Source of the DNA: Massilia litorea | GTDB lineage: Bacteria; Pseudomonadota; Gammaproteobacteria; Burkholderiales; Burkholderiaceae_D | Direction: 5' to 3' | NCBI RefSeq assembly: GCF_015101885.1 | Contig: NZ_CP062941.1 | Coordinates: forward strand, 3,906,001-3,970,000 | DNA: 64,000 bases | Part shown: positions 26,426-38,290 of the stretch, in pieces | How positions within the stretch are numbered: position 1 is the first letter of the stretch | How the letters are laid out: each line of letters begins with the position of its first letter | The notes under the pieces: generated by a model | What the model saw: the letters and a program-made list of their open reading frames with translations, nothing else | Told to the model about the DNA's origin: nothing | The model's database searches: none | Program-made: the position numbers and the translations under genes

Positions 26426-29269
26426 TTACTCGGCGAAGGCTTGCGCCGCCGGCGTGATCCTGACGTTCTCCGGCCTGATGCCCAGCTTCATCGCACCGAT
26501 CAGCTTATCCTCCTCGAGCACGGCCTGCGGCTTGGCCGCATCGTAGGTAATGGTCGAGAAGGCGTCGCTCACCAGCGCGTCCTTCAGGCCGGCAGCATCC
26601 TTCGTGATGAAGACGACCGAGAGATCGCGCGCCGACAGATGCTTTTTGATGGCCGCGTTCACGTCGGCCACGCTCAGCTTCGCCAGTCCCTCGCGCATCA
26701 TCCGGGTAAATTCCGGCGTGCCGTACCACTGGGCGTCGAGCGCATAGCCGAGGCGCTGGTCCTGGGTCGCGGTCATGACGAAGACGTTCTTCATCAGGTA
26801 GTCGCGCGTGGTCTCGAAGTCTTCCCTGGTCAGGCCCTGGTCGACCAGTTTCCCCAGTTCCGAAAGGGCCAGGCGCAGCGCGAAGTGGGCGTTTTGCGGC
26901 GCCACCGGACGGATCCAGACTTCGAACAGCTGCGCCTTGCGGCCCAGGTTCGGATTCGGGAAGAACTGGAACATCCCGCGCGGGAAGGCTTCGATATAGG
27001 CGTAGTCCCCGTAGTTCATGCCGCGCAGCTCGCGGATCTGCTGGTACAGGTGCGAGCTCGAGGCGCGGTGTTCGCCGAGCCAGGTCTTGGCCAGCCACAG
27101 GGCCGGGAAGTCGGGGTGCGAACGCGTCACGGCCAGGGGCAGGCCGAAGGAAATCGCGGTGGCGCGGGTGTTCTTTTCGATGATCTCGACTTCCAGGCCG
27201 TGCGGCTTGCGGCCCTGGGGCAGGCTTGTGGCCGCCAGTCCGGCGCCGGCCGGCAGACGTGCCAGCGCGGTGTTCAGGGAGGCGGTCATGCCCTCGCTGA
27301 CGTCGCCCGAAATGCCGACGCGTACTGCGCCCTGGGTATACGCCTGCCGGTAAAACGCCTTGACGTCGTCGAGCGTGATCGACTCGATTCCCTTCAGGGT
27401 GCCAAGCACCGGATGGGCATATGGCGTGCCGGCATAGACGTTCGCCTGCAGGCGCTCCTTGCCGAATTCTTCCTCGTTGTTGTCCTTCAGGTCGAGGAGC
27501 AGGGCGTTCTTTTGCGCGTCCTTCAGGCGGCGGAAGTCTTCTTCGCGAAAGCCCGGTTCCAGCAGCAGCGGCAGGGCGATGGCGAGGTAGTCGTTCCAGT
27601 TGTCCTTGTGGATCGAGCCGCTGAAGGTCGTCATCTCCTTGTCGACCTGTTCGGAGAAGCTGCCGGCCAGCGGGAACAACGCTTTCGTGACTTCGTCGAT
27701 CTTGCGCTCGCGCGAGCCGCCTGACGCGACCATGGCGGCGGTGAGCGTGGCCAGGCCTTCCTTGCCCTGCGGGTCGTGGGCGGAACCGGCGGCGAACAGC
27801 AGCTTGAAGCGTACCTGCGGCAGCGCCGATTTCTGTACCAGGACCTCGAACTTCGCCTCGCCCGCGGCGGGCGCCAGCGCGGCCAGCTTCGGCAAGGCCT
27901 CGATCCCGCCTGGCAAGGCGTCGTGCGCCAGGGTGGTGACGACCATGCTGTCGTCGACCAGGTATTTGCGCGCCGCGGCCTGCAGGTCGGCCGGGGTCAG
28001 GCTGTCGACCACGCGGTAGTAGCGGTTCAGGGTGCCGTAGGAGCGGTTGAAGTGGACGTAGGAGGCCAGGGTGGAGGCGATCTGCTCGGTGTTGTCGAGG
28101 GTGCGCACCAGGCCGTATTTCTGCGCCGATTTCGCGTCGGCCAGTTCCTTGGCGCTTACCTGCGTCTCGCGCAGGCGCGCCACGGTGTCCAGGATCGCGT
28201 CGCGCACATACAGCGCGTCGGCGGGCTTCTTGACGCGCGCGCCGATCGTGGCCAGGGTCGGGTCGACCCGGTTCGGCGTGAAATCGAACAGTTGGTCGAC
28301 CTTCTGCTCGTCCTGCACCAGGCGCTTGTACAGCGGCGAGGTGCGTCCGAACGACAGCGAGAGCAGCATGGCCAGCGCCGCATTGTCTTTCGTCGTGTCG
28401 GAGAAGGCGGGGGCGCGGAAGGCGACGGTGACCAGCGGCAGGGTCGGCGTCGGCCACGGCACGTGGCGGTACTGGGCGCCGCGCGCGGGCGGTTCGGCCG
28501 GGACCGGCGCCGTGTAACTGCCTTTCTTCCAGCCAGACCAGTATTTCTCGACCATGGCGATCGCCTTGTCGGGGTCGACGTCGCCGGCGACGATGATGGT
28601 CGTCTTTTCGGGCCGGTACCAGCGGTCGAAGAAGACCTTCGAATACGCGTACTGGTTCGGCATGTCCTCGATGTCCTTCAGGAAGCCCATCGTGGTGTGT
28701 TTATAGGTGTGCGTGTTGAAGGCGGCGTCGCGCTGGACTTCGAACAGCTTCTGCATCGGGTTGGCGCTGTTCTTGTTGTACTCGCCCAGCACCGCACGCG
28801 ACTCGGTCTTGAACGCCTCGATCGGGTAGTCGAGGTGCTGGAAGCGGTCGGCCTCGACCTTCAGGACCGTTTCCAGGTCTTCCTTGGCGAAGGTCGTGTA
28901 GTAATTCGTGAGGTCGTCGCTCGTGTACGCGTTCTGGCGGGCGCCGGCGCGGGTGATGATTTCCTGGTATTTCGCGGGCGGGTAGGCCTTGGTGCCGCGG
29001 AACATCATGTGTTCGAAGAAGTGCGCGAAGCCCGATTTGCCGGGCTCGACTTCGTTGCGCGAACCGGTCTGGACCGGAATCGTCACCGACACCAGGTTCG
29101 GCAGGCCGGTCGGCACGACGATGATCTTCAGCCCGTTGGCGAGGGTTTTCTCGGTCGCCTTGAAGGGCAGGACGTCGCCCGTGGTTTTGGCGGGCGCGGC
29201 CGCAGCGGCCAGCGCCGGGCTCGAAGCGAGCGCGGACAGCGCGATCGCCGTCGAAATGAGTTTGGACAC
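26426..29269 (-). CDS. M16 family zinc metallopeptidase, two-domain fused type
   Basis: A 947-residue exported peptidase. A signal peptide of about 22 residues (Ala-Leu-Ala-Ala) is followed by an active M16 unit with the inverted zinc motif His-Phe-Phe-Glu-His at about residues 84-88 and a downstream Glu in the Asn-Tyr-Tyr-Thr-Thr-Phe/Glu region. The second M16 unit (about 480-930) lacks the His-x-x-Glu-His motif, as expected for the structural half. In many proteobacteria these halves are separate genes. It should degrade peptides in the periplasm. The gene is monocistronic and faces the terminator at 26393. Confidence 0.9.
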   Translation of the reverse strand: MSKLISTAIALSALASSPALAAAAAPAKTTGDVLPFKATEKTLANGLKIIVVPTGLPNLVSVTIPVQTGSRNEVEPGKSGFAHFFEHMMFRGTKAYPPAKYQEIITRAGARQNAYTSDDLTNYYTTFAKEDLETVLKVEADRFQHLDYPIEAFKTESRAVLGEYNKNSANPMQKLFEVQRDAAFNTHTYKHTTMGFLKDIEDMPNQYAYSKVFFDRWYRPEKTTIIVAGDVDPDKAIAMVEKYWSGWKKGSYTAPVPAEPPARGAQYRHVPWPTPTLPLVTVAFRAPAFSDTTKDNAALAMLLSLSFGRTSPLYKRLVQDEQKVDQLFDFTPNRVDPTLATIGARVKKPADALYVRDAILDTVARLRETQVSAKELADAKSAQKYGLVRTLDNTEQIASTLASYVHFNRSYGTLNRYYRVVDSLTPADLQAAARKYLVDDSMVVTTLAHDALPGGIEALPKLAALAPAAGEAKFEVLVQKSALPQVRFKLLFAAGSAHDPQGKEGLATLTAAMVASGGSRERKIDEVTKALFPLAGSFSEQVDKEMTTFSGSIHKDNWNDYLAIALPLLLEPGFREEDFRRLKDAQKNALLLDLKDNNEEEFGKERLQANVYAGTPYAHPVLGTLKGIESITLDDVKAFYRQAYTQGAVRVGISGDVSEGMTASLNTALARLPAGAGLAATSLPQGRKPHGLEVEIIEKNTRATAISFGLPLAVTRSHPDFPALWLAKTWLGEHRASSSHLYQQIRELRGMNYGDYAYIEAFPRGMFQFFPNPNLGRKAQLFEVWIRPVAPQNAHFALRLALSELGKLVDQGLTREDFETTRDYLMKNVFVMTATQDQRLGYALDAQWYGTPEFTRMMREGLAKLSVADVNAAIKKHLSARDLSVVFITKDAAGLKDALVSDAFSTITYDAAKPQAVLEEDKLIGAMKLGIRPENVRITPAAQAFAE

Positions 29270-29360
29270 ACTGTCTCCTTGGAAAAAAATCTAGCGCGAA
29301 GCATAAGATATTCCCCAGGGAATGAACAGCGAGATCAGATATGCATGCGAAGGCGCGGAC

Positions 29361-30458
<1,098 letters not shown>

Positions 30459-30567
30459 CAGTCGGCCTTTTTCCGTTAAGCAATTATTGATTGCTGACAA
30501 GGACCGATTCTGCGACTGCGGCTCCGGGACGCTATTGATGTGGAGCAACCTGCTCCGGATTGACAAT

Positions 30568-31509
30568 TCAACTGAGGGCGAAACCCCGGGTCGAGGGCAG
30601 GGTCAGCGCCAGCATTGTTCCGCCGCCGGGTGCGGCGGCGATACGCAGGGCGCCGCCCGAGGCTTCGACCCGTTCGCGCATGCCCGCCAGGCCGCAGGCG
30701 CAGCGCCGGCCGCCATGTGGGGCGGCGCGGGCAATGCCGTCACCGTTGTCGTCGATACGCAACGTTACCCCCGTGTCGCCGCGCTGCAAACGTACGTGCA
30801 CCTCCGTGGCGCTGGCCTGGTCGGCAAGCTCGGCCAGTGCTTCCTGCAAGACCCGGTAGAGCAGGGCGTCCGCGTCGAAGGCCGCGCATTCAGGTTCCAT
30901 CAGGGTGCCGGGAGCGATCTCGAGCTGGTGGGCGATGCCGTTCAGGCGCGTGAATTCGTTCAGCTGGCGCTCGAGCGCGGCGCGCAAGCCCTCGTTCAGT
31001 GCCAGCGGGCGCAGCCCATGGACCAACTCGCGCAGGGAGTGCAGGGCCAGGTCGAGGGTGCCGATCATGGCGCCGGTGCGCGCATGCACCGAGGCCTGGA
31101 CCCCGAGTGAGGCCGCCTGCAGCAGCGACAGTTCGACCCGCAGGGTCAGCAGGGTCTGGCCGAGTTCGTCGCCGATCTCGCGTGCGATCCGGCCGCGCTC
31201 GCTGTCGCGGGCGCTGTCCTGCTGGCGCACCAGCTTCGACAGGACGGTCTGGGTGTCGGCCAGGTTGGTCTCGGCGGCGCGGCGGGCGTCCTGTTCGCGC
31301 GCCAGGCGCGTGGCCAGTTCGCGGGCGCGGTCGTCGGCGTCGATCGCACGGCGCAGCAACAGGCAGACCGCGGCGCCGGCACCGAGCAGCCAGACGACCG
31401 TCGTCAGGGTCGACAGGCTCGGCGTCGCCACGGGCAGCGTGGCGCCGAAGGCGCAGGCCGCGCCGACGAGGGCGATCGTGATGACGGGGACGCTACCGGC
31501 TGTTTTCAT
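30568..31509 (-). CDS. NarL/DesK-class sensor kinase-like protein lacking phosphoacceptor His
   Basis: A 313-residue membrane protein: two helices (about 7-27 and 36-53), a coiled coil, a HisKA_3-like dimerisation domain and a HATPase_c domain. The phosphoacceptor position reads Glu-Arg-Gly-Arg-Ile-Ala-Arg-Glu-Ile-Gly-Asp-Glu-Leu-Gly-Gln, so Gly113 stands where the family has His. The N-box is also altered (Glu-Ala-Leu-Ala-Glu instead of Glu-Ala-Leu-x-Asn), while Asp-Asn-Gly-Asp-Gly and Gly-Leu-x-Gly-Met-Arg-Glu-Arg are kept. It probably cannot autophosphorylate and may be a pseudokinase acting by dimerisation or binding. No LuxR/NarL-type regulator is adjacent. Confidence 0.85.
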   Translation of the reverse strand: MKTAGSVPVITIALVGAACAFGATLPVATPSLSTLTTVVWLLGAGAAVCLLLRRAIDADDRARELATRLAREQDARRAAETNLADTQTVLSKLVRQQDSARDSERGRIAREIGDELGQTLLTLRVELSLLQAASLGVQASVHARTGAMIGTLDLALHSLRELVHGLRPLALNEGLRAALERQLNEFTRLNGIAHQLEIAPGTLMEPECAAFDADALLYRVLQEALAELADQASATEVHVRLQRGDTGVTLRIDDNGDGIARAAPHGGRRCACGLAGMRERVEASGGALRIAAAPGGGTMLALTLPSTRGFALS

Positions 31510-31680
31510 GACGCTCCTTCCGACGGGTTATCAGAAATTTCCTCTAGTCAAGTTACCGCTAGTCGTCAAGCGTTGTTTTGTCTGGAGTCAATACCCAAGC
31601 CGGATGGCAATTTTGGCAAGCGGCCCTGCAATGAAGCCGAAGCCCGGGCAGGACACTCGGCAAGCGCGCTTTCGGCGCGG

Positions 31681-31686
31681 TATAAT
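31681..31686 (+). promoter_or_regulatory. Perfect -10 element upstream of queE
   Basis: TATAAT lies 24 bases before the queE GTG, giving a short leader. No good -35 is present at 16-18 bases, so promoter strength may depend on other contacts. Confidence 0.4.
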
Positions 31687-31709
31687 GGAAGGTTGACGAG
31701 AGGCTTAAC

Positions 31710-32345
31710 GTGACTTACAGCATTAAAGAGATTTTCTACACCTTGCAGGGAGAAGGGGCGCACGCCGGCCGGCCGGCAGTGTTCTGCCGCTTCTCCGGCT
31801 GCAACCTGTGGACCGGGCGCGAAGCCGATCGCGCAACCGCCGTCTGCACCTTCTGCGATACCGATTTCGTCGGCACCGACGGCGAACGCGGCGGCAAGTT
31901 CCGCGATGCCGAAGCCCTCGCCGCCGAGATCGACAGCCTGTGGCCCGCGAGCCACGCGCCGAGCAAGTACGTCGTCTTCACCGGCGGCGAGCCGCTGCTG
32001 CAGCTCGATGAAGCGCTGATCGCGGCCATGCATGCGCACGGCTTCACGATCGCCATCGAAACCAACGGCACCCTGCCGGTGCCGCCCGGCGTCGACTGGA
32101 TCTGCGTGAGCCCGAAGATGGGTTCGAAGCTGGTCGTCGAGAAGGGCAACGAGATCAAGGTCGTGATCCCGCAGGCGAACCAGGACCTGGCCGCCTACGA
32201 GCATCTCGACTTCGACAATTTCTTCGTGCAGCCGATGGACGGCCTGCTGGCCGCGCAAAATACGCGCCTGGCGATCGAGACCTGCCGCCGCAATCCGAAG
32301 TGGAAGCTCAGCCTTCAGACCCATAAACTGCTGCAAATCCCGTAA
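31710..32345 (+). CDS. queE: 7-carboxy-7-deazaguanine synthase
   Basis: Radical-SAM enzyme of queuosine biosynthesis, converting 6-carboxy-tetrahydropterin to 7-carboxy-7-deazaguanine. 211 residues. The iron-sulfur cluster cysteines follow the variant spacing CX14CX2C (Cys31, Cys46, Cys49) seen in many proteobacterial QueE proteins, and Thr-Leu-Gln-Gly-Glu-Gly (residues 11-16) is the substrate-side N-terminal signature. A SAM-binding Thr-Gly-Gly-Glu-Pro-Leu motif follows. It starts with GTG. queD follows after 16 bases, so the product of queD is handed to queE within one operon. Confidence 0.95.
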   Translation: MTYSIKEIFYTLQGEGAHAGRPAVFCRFSGCNLWTGREADRATAVCTFCDTDFVGTDGERGGKFRDAEALAAEIDSLWPASHAPSKYVVFTGGEPLLQLDEALIAAMHAHGFTIAIETNGTLPVPPGVDWICVSPKMGSKLVVEKGNEIKVVIPQANQDLAAYEHLDFDNFFVQPMDGLLAAQNTRLAIETCRRNPKWKLSLQTHKLLQIP

Positions 32346-32361
32346 GAAAAGAACCACCCAG

Positions 32362-33334
<973 letters not shown>

Positions 33335-33483
33335 GGGCTTGACCTGCTGACCTGCGTCCGCGAGGGCGCGCACGCACAGCCACGGGCGCCGCGGCTGCAG
33401 TGAAAATGCTATGCTGGTTTCATCCGGCCGCCGTGCGGCGCAACAGACACCAGCTTCCACTTCACCGGCTCCCTTTCACTACC

Positions 33484-34410
33484 ATGCCGACGCTGACCGC
33501 CAACGGAATCCGCATCGCCTTCGACACCGCCGGGGACGCCAAGTCCGCGCCGGTGCTGCTGGTGCAGGGCCTCGGCATGCAGCTGACGAGCTGGCCCGAG
33601 GAATTCGTCGACGGCCTGGTCGAGCTGGGCTTCTACGTCATCCGTTTCGATCACCGCGACAGCGGGCTGTCGACCAAGTTCGACCGTGCCGGCAAGCCGA
33701 ACCGTGCCTGGAGCTGGCTGAGGTCGCACCTGAAGCTCCCCGCCAAACCCGCTTACCACCTCGAGGACATGGCCGACGACGCCCTTGGCGTGCTGTCGGC
33801 GCTGGGCGTGGCGCGCGCCCACCTGGTGGGCGTGGCCATGGGCGGCATGGTGGCGCAGATCCTCGCCGCGCGCCACCCGCAGCGTGTGCTCAGCCTCGCC
33901 TCGATCATGTCGAGCAGCGGCAAGCGCGGCCTGCCGGGCCCGACGCCGGCCGTGCGCCAGGCCCTGTTGCGCCGCCCGGCCAACCCGAACGACGTCGATT
34001 CCATCATCGAAGCGGCGATCAGCCTGCAGCAGGCGATCGGCAGCCCGGCCTATCCGACCCCGGAAAAGCAGCTGCGCCGGCGCGCCGCGCGGGCCTTGCG
34101 GCGCTGCTATTGTCCGGCCGGCGCGGCGCGCCAGATGGAGGCGGTCGGCGCCGCGCCCGAACGCAGCGAACTGCTGCGTGCCATCCTGGCGCCGACCCTG
34201 GTCATCCACGGCGCCGCCGACCCGCTTGTGCCGCTGGCCTGCGGCGAGGACACGGCCGCCCAGATACCGGGGGCGCGCCTCGAAGTCATCCAGGGCATGG
34301 GGCATGACCTGCCGGCCCAGCTCAACGAACGGATGCTTGCCTTGATCGACGCCAACGCGCGCGGTAAGATGACACCGGACTCAACACCCCGGCTCTTCGT
34401 CAAACAGTGA
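33484..34410 (+). CDS. Alpha/beta-hydrolase-fold protein with Ala at the nucleophile position
   Basis: A 308-residue cytoplasmic protein with a clear alpha/beta-hydrolase sequence. It resembles the group with Phe-Asp-His-Arg-Asp-Ser-Gly-Leu-Ser near residue 55. The nucleophile elbow reads Gly-Val-Ala-Met-Gly-Gly, so Ala118 (codon 33835-33837, GCC) replaces Ser in Gly-x-Ser-x-Gly. The acid (Gly-Ala-Ala-Asp-Pro-Leu-Val-Pro) and His (Gly-Met-Gly-His-Asp-Leu-Pro) are retained. Esterase chemistry by Ser is therefore unlikely; a non-hydrolytic or binding role is possible. ATG 33484 is chosen where homology begins. The stop overlaps the next gene's GTG by four bases. Confidence 0.85.
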   Translation: MPTLTANGIRIAFDTAGDAKSAPVLLVQGLGMQLTSWPEEFVDGLVELGFYVIRFDHRDSGLSTKFDRAGKPNRAWSWLRSHLKLPAKPAYHLEDMADDALGVLSALGVARAHLVGVAMGGMVAQILAARHPQRVLSLASIMSSSGKRGLPGPTPAVRQALLRRPANPNDVDSIIEAAISLQQAIGSPAYPTPEKQLRRRAARALRRCYCPAGAARQMEAVGAAPERSELLRAILAPTLVIHGAADPLVPLACGEDTAAQIPGARLEVIQGMGHDLPAQLNERMLALIDANARGKMTPDSTPRLFVKQ

Positions 34411-35336
34411 TCACCTCTAACATCGGCGTCGCCATCGTGGCGCCTTCCGGCTGCGTGCCGGACCCGGCCGCGGTCGACCGCGGCATCGCCTACCTGCAGG
34501 CGCGCGGCTGCCGCGTGCACAATTACTACGACCATGGCGCCATCCACCAGCGCTTCGGCGGCACCGACGAGGCACGCCTGGCGGCCCTGTATGCGGCGGC
34601 CGGGAATCCGGAGGTCGATATCGTGATGACGGTGCGCGGCGGCTACGGCCTGACCCGGCTCATGCCCGCCATCGATTTCGAGCGCCTCGCGGCCAGCGGC
34701 AAGCTCTTCGTCGGCTACTCGGACATGACGGCGCTGCACATGGGCCTGTACGCAAAGACGGGCGCACTCAGCTACGCGGGCCCGTTTGCCGTCAGCGATT
34801 TCGGCATGCCCGAGCCGGACCCGTTCACACAGGAGCAGTTCTGGTCCTGCCTGGCCGGTCCCACGCACGCGATCCTCGAGACCGCCGCCGGCAACCCGCG
34901 CGTGGAGGCCTGCGGCACCATCTGGGGCGGTAACCTGGCGATGCTGGCCTCGCTGATCGGCACCGAATGGTTCCCGCGCATCGACGGCGGCATCCTGTTC
35001 GTGGAAGACATCGCCGAGCACCCGTACCGGGTCGAGCGCATGCTGCTGCAATTGCAGCAGGCCGGCGTGCTGGCGCGCCAGCAGGCGCTGGTGCTGGGCG
35101 ATTTTTCCGGTTACCGGCTGGGCCCGATGGACAACGGTTACGACTTCGAGGCCATGCTGGCTTATATGCGCAAGACGCTGCCGATTCCGGTCATCAACGG
35201 CCTGAGCTTCGGCCATGGCCTGCGCCGGGTGACGATTCCGTTCGGCGCCCAGGCGACCCTGGTGTCGGACGAGGCCGGCTTCCGGCTGACGATGAGCAAC
35301 TACCCGACGCTGCCTCAAGCCCGGTCCTGCGCCTGA
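34407..35336 (+). CDS. ldcA: Muramoyltetrapeptide (LD-) carboxypeptidase
   Basis: Serine peptidase of family S66 that removes the terminal D-Ala from murein tetrapeptides during peptidoglycan recycling in the cytoplasm. 309 residues. The nucleophile Ser is in Val-Gly-Tyr-Ser-Asp-Met-Thr at about residues 109-115, with a Trp-Gly-Gly-Asn-Leu segment, catalytic Glu in Phe-Val-Glu-Asp and catalytic His in Phe-Gly-His-Gly. The GTG start at 34407 overlaps the preceding stop (GTGA), so the two genes are coupled. Confidence 0.92.
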   Translation: MITSNIGVAIVAPSGCVPDPAAVDRGIAYLQARGCRVHNYYDHGAIHQRFGGTDEARLAALYAAAGNPEVDIVMTVRGGYGLTRLMPAIDFERLAASGKLFVGYSDMTALHMGLYAKTGALSYAGPFAVSDFGMPEPDPFTQEQFWSCLAGPTHAILETAAGNPRVEACGTIWGGNLAMLASLIGTEWFPRIDGGILFVEDIAEHPYRVERMLLQLQQAGVLARQQALVLGDFSGYRLGPMDNGYDFEAMLAYMRKTLPIPVINGLSFGHGLRRVTIPFGAQATLVSDEAGFRLTMSNYPTLPQARSCA

Positions 35337-35443
35337 GCCGCTGCGGGAGAGCGACCGCGCCTGCGAAGCCTGCGGCAACCCGGCCCGCGCCCGGGGTGGT
35401 AAAATAACCGGTTAATCGAACACGCTTCTAAAGGTTTCCACCA

Positions 35444-37045
35444 GTGCTCTCCACAGCTAACATCACAATGCAATTCGGCGCCAAGCCGCTCTTCGAGAAC
35501 ATCTCCGTCAAGTTCGGCGATGGCAACCGTTACGGCCTGATCGGCGCCAACGGCTGCGGCAAGTCGACCTTCATGAAGATCCTCGGCGGCGACCTCGAAC
35601 CGTCGGCGGGCAACGTCAGCCTCGACACGGGCGAGCGTCTCGGTAAGTTGCGCCAGGACCAGTTCGCGTACGAGGACGTGCGCGTGCTCGACGTCGTCAT
35701 GATGGGCCACACCGAGCTGTGGGACGCCATCGCCCAGCGCGACGCCATCTACGCCAATCCGGAAGCGACCGACGACGACTACATGCGCGCGGCCGAACTG
35801 GAAGGCAAGGTCGCCGAATACGACGGCTACTCGGCCGAAGCCCGTGCCGGCGAACTGCTGCTGGGCCTGGAAATCGCCAGCGAGCTGCACCAGGGCCCGA
35901 TGAGCGCCGTGGCGCCGGGCTGGAAGCTGCGCGTGCTGCTGGCCCAGGCCCTGTTCTCGAATCCGGACATCCTGCTGCTCGACGAGCCGACCAACAACCT
36001 GGACATCAACACGATCCGCTGGCTGGAAGACGTGCTGAACCAGCGTAACTCGACGATGATCATCATTTCCCACGATCGTCACTTCCTGAACCAGGTCTGC
36101 ACCCACATCGCCGACATGGACTACGGCACCCTGAAGGTGTATCCGGGTTCGTACGACGACTACATGCTGGCCTCGACCCAGGCGCGCAACCAGCAGCTGG
36201 CGAACAATGCCAAGGCCAAGGAAAAGGTCGCGGAACTGCAGGAATTCGTGCGCCGTTTCTCGGCCAACAAGTCCAAGGCGCGCCAGGCCACCTCGCGCGC
36301 CAAGATGATCGACAAGATCAAGATCGAAGACTTCAAGCCGTCCTCGCGCGCCTATCCGTTCGTGCGCTTCGAAGGCGAGAAGAAGCTGCACCGCCTGGCC
36401 GTCGAGACCGAGGGCCTGACCAAGGCCTACGACCGCACCCTGTTCAGGAATTTCTCGATCATGATCGAGGCGGGCGAGCGGGTTGCCATCATCGGCGCCA
36501 ACGGTGCCGGTAAAACCACGCTGCTGCGCTGCATCGGCGGCGAAGACATCACCGGCCTGTCCGCCGACCACGGCCGCACCAAGTGGGCCGAGAACGCCAA
36601 CGTCGGCTACATGCCGCAGGATCCGACCGAGGAATTCGCGACCGACGCGCTGCTGACCGACTGGATGGGCCGCTGGACGAAAGAGGGCGACGACGACCTC
36701 GCCGTGCGCTCGATCCTGGGCCGCCTGCTGTTCGGCGGGGACGAAGTCAAGAAATCGGTACGTGTGCTGTCCGGCGGCGAGAAGGGCCGCATGATGTACG
36801 GCAAGCTGATGCTGGGCCGTCACAACGTCCTGCTGCTGGACGAGCCGACCAACCACATGGACATGGAATCGATCGAGTCGCTGAACATCGCCCTCGACAA
36901 ATACGAAGGCACCCTGATCTTCGTCTCGCACGACCGCGAATTCGTCTCCTCGCTCGCCACGCGCGTGCTGGAAGTGAAGGAAAACGAAGTCGTCGACTTC
37001 CGCGGCACCTACGAAGAGTACCTGACCAGCCAGGGCATCGACTAA
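35444..37045 (+). CDS. ybiT: ABC-F family ATPase, YbiT type
   Basis: A 533-residue soluble ABC-F protein with two ATP-binding cassettes and no membrane domain, expected to bind the ribosome and act in translation. Walker A Gly-Ala-Asn-Gly-Cys-Gly-Lys-Ser-Thr near residue 35 and Gly-Ala-Asn-Gly-Ala-Gly-Lys-Thr-Thr near residue 352; signature and Walker B (Leu-Leu-Leu-Asp-Glu-Pro-Thr-Asn) occur in both halves. Length and N-terminus match E. coli YbiT (530). It starts with GTG; no neighbour is functionally linked. Confidence 0.93.
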   Translation: MLSTANITMQFGAKPLFENISVKFGDGNRYGLIGANGCGKSTFMKILGGDLEPSAGNVSLDTGERLGKLRQDQFAYEDVRVLDVVMMGHTELWDAIAQRDAIYANPEATDDDYMRAAELEGKVAEYDGYSAEARAGELLLGLEIASELHQGPMSAVAPGWKLRVLLAQALFSNPDILLLDEPTNNLDINTIRWLEDVLNQRNSTMIIISHDRHFLNQVCTHIADMDYGTLKVYPGSYDDYMLASTQARNQQLANNAKAKEKVAELQEFVRRFSANKSKARQATSRAKMIDKIKIEDFKPSSRAYPFVRFEGEKKLHRLAVETEGLTKAYDRTLFRNFSIMIEAGERVAIIGANGAGKTTLLRCIGGEDITGLSADHGRTKWAENANVGYMPQDPTEEFATDALLTDWMGRWTKEGDDDLAVRSILGRLLFGGDEVKKSVRVLSGGEKGRMMYGKLMLGRHNVLLLDEPTNHMDMESIESLNIALDKYEGTLIFVSHDREFVSSLATRVLEVKENEVVDFRGTYEEYLTSQGID

Positions 37046-37156
37046 GGTACGTGGCGGCTTGTCATGCGGGCATCTGGCCCGCATGACCCCACGCGTTCAA
37101 CCGGCGCTGGCTTGGCATGCGCCGGTATCACTGCCGGACAAGAGAGCATATAACGC

Positions 37157-38290
37157 ATGAACATCCTGCCCATCCAGACCTACGAATACGACCACCCGCA
37201 AGGCGGCAACGCCTGCACCGCGCAAGCCTGGGCACGCACCCCCGCACCCCTCGCCAGCGAAGAAAAAGCTGAACTGAAAGAGCGCATCCGCCGCCTCCTG
37301 AAGGAAAAGGAAGCCGTCCTCGTCGCCCACTACTACGTCGATCCCGACCTGCAGGACCTGGCCGAGGAAACCGGCGGCTGCGTCTCGGATTCGCTCGAGA
37401 TGGCCCGCTTCGGCCGCGACCATCCGGCGAAGACCCTGGTCGTCGCCGGCGTGCGCTTCATGGGCGAGACCGCGAAAATCCTGAGCCCCGAAAAGACGAT
37501 CCTGATGCCCGACCTGGAAGCGACCTGTTCGCTCGACCTGGGCTGCCCGGCCGACGAATTCGCCGCTTTCTGCGACCAGCATCCGGACCGCACGGTCGTG
37601 GTCTACGCGAATACCAGCGCCGCCGTGAAAGCGCGTGCCGACTGGATGGTGACGTCCTCGATCGGCCTGGACATCGTCAAGCACCTGCACGAGCAGGGCA
37701 AGAAGATCCTGTGGGCGCCCGACCGCCACCTCGGTTCCTATATCCAGAAGCAGACCGGCGCCGACATGCTGCTGTGGCAGGGTTCCTGCATCGTGCACGA
37801 CGAGTTCAAGGGCATCGAACTCGACCTGCTGAAGGCCGAATACCCGGATGCGAAAGTGCTGGTGCACCCCGAGTCGCCCGCCAACGTCGTGGCCCAGGCC
37901 GACGTGGTCGGCTCGACCACCCAGCTGATCAACGCCGCGGTGACGCTGCCGGCGACCCAGTTCATCGTCGCCACCGACAACGGCATCCTGCACAAGATGC
38001 GCGCCGCCGCGCCGGGCAAGCACTTCATCGAAGCGCCGACCGCCGGCAACAGCGCGACGTGTAAAAGCTGCGCCCATTGCCCGTGGATGGCTATGAACGG
38101 CCTGAAGAACCTGGCCGAGGTGCTTGAATCGGGCGCAAATGAAGTCTTTGTCGACCCGGCGATCGGCAAGGAGGCCGTTCGCGCGATCGACCGTATGCTG
38201 GACTTCGCCGCCGCCAGGAAAGCGCAGGCGCTGCCGAGCGGAGCGCTGGAACAGAACGCCCAACTCTTCTCGAATGTAGGCCCCGCATGA
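37157..38290 (+). CDS. nadA: Quinolinate synthase A
   Basis: Iron-sulfur enzyme that condenses iminoaspartate with dihydroxyacetone phosphate to quinolinate in de novo NAD synthesis. 377 residues. Family marks are His-Tyr-Tyr-Val-Asp-Pro, Asp-Ser-Leu-Glu-Met-Ala, Pro-Asp-Leu-Glu-Ala-Thr-Cys-Ser-Leu (cluster Cys), Thr-Ser-Ser, His-Pro-Glu-Ser and [10 protein letters not shown]. The stop overlaps nadC by four bases (ATGA). Confidence 0.97.
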   Translation: MNILPIQTYEYDHPQGGNACTAQAWARTPAPLASEEKAELKERIRRLLKEKEAVLVAHYYVDPDLQDLAEETGGCVSDSLEMARFGRDHPAKTLVVAGVRFMGETAKILSPEKTILMPDLEATCSLDLGCPADEFAAFCDQHPDRTVVVYANTSAAVKARADWMVTSSIGLDIVKHLHEQGKKILWAPDRHLGSYIQKQTGADMLLWQGSCIVHDEFKGIELDLLKAEYPDAKVLVHPESPANVVAQADVVGSTTQLINAAVTLPATQFIVATDNGILHKMRAAAPGKHFIEAPTAGNSATCKSCAHCPWMAMNGLKNLAEVLESGANEVFVDPAIGKEAVRAIDRMLDFAAARKAQALPSGALEQNAQLFSNVGPA

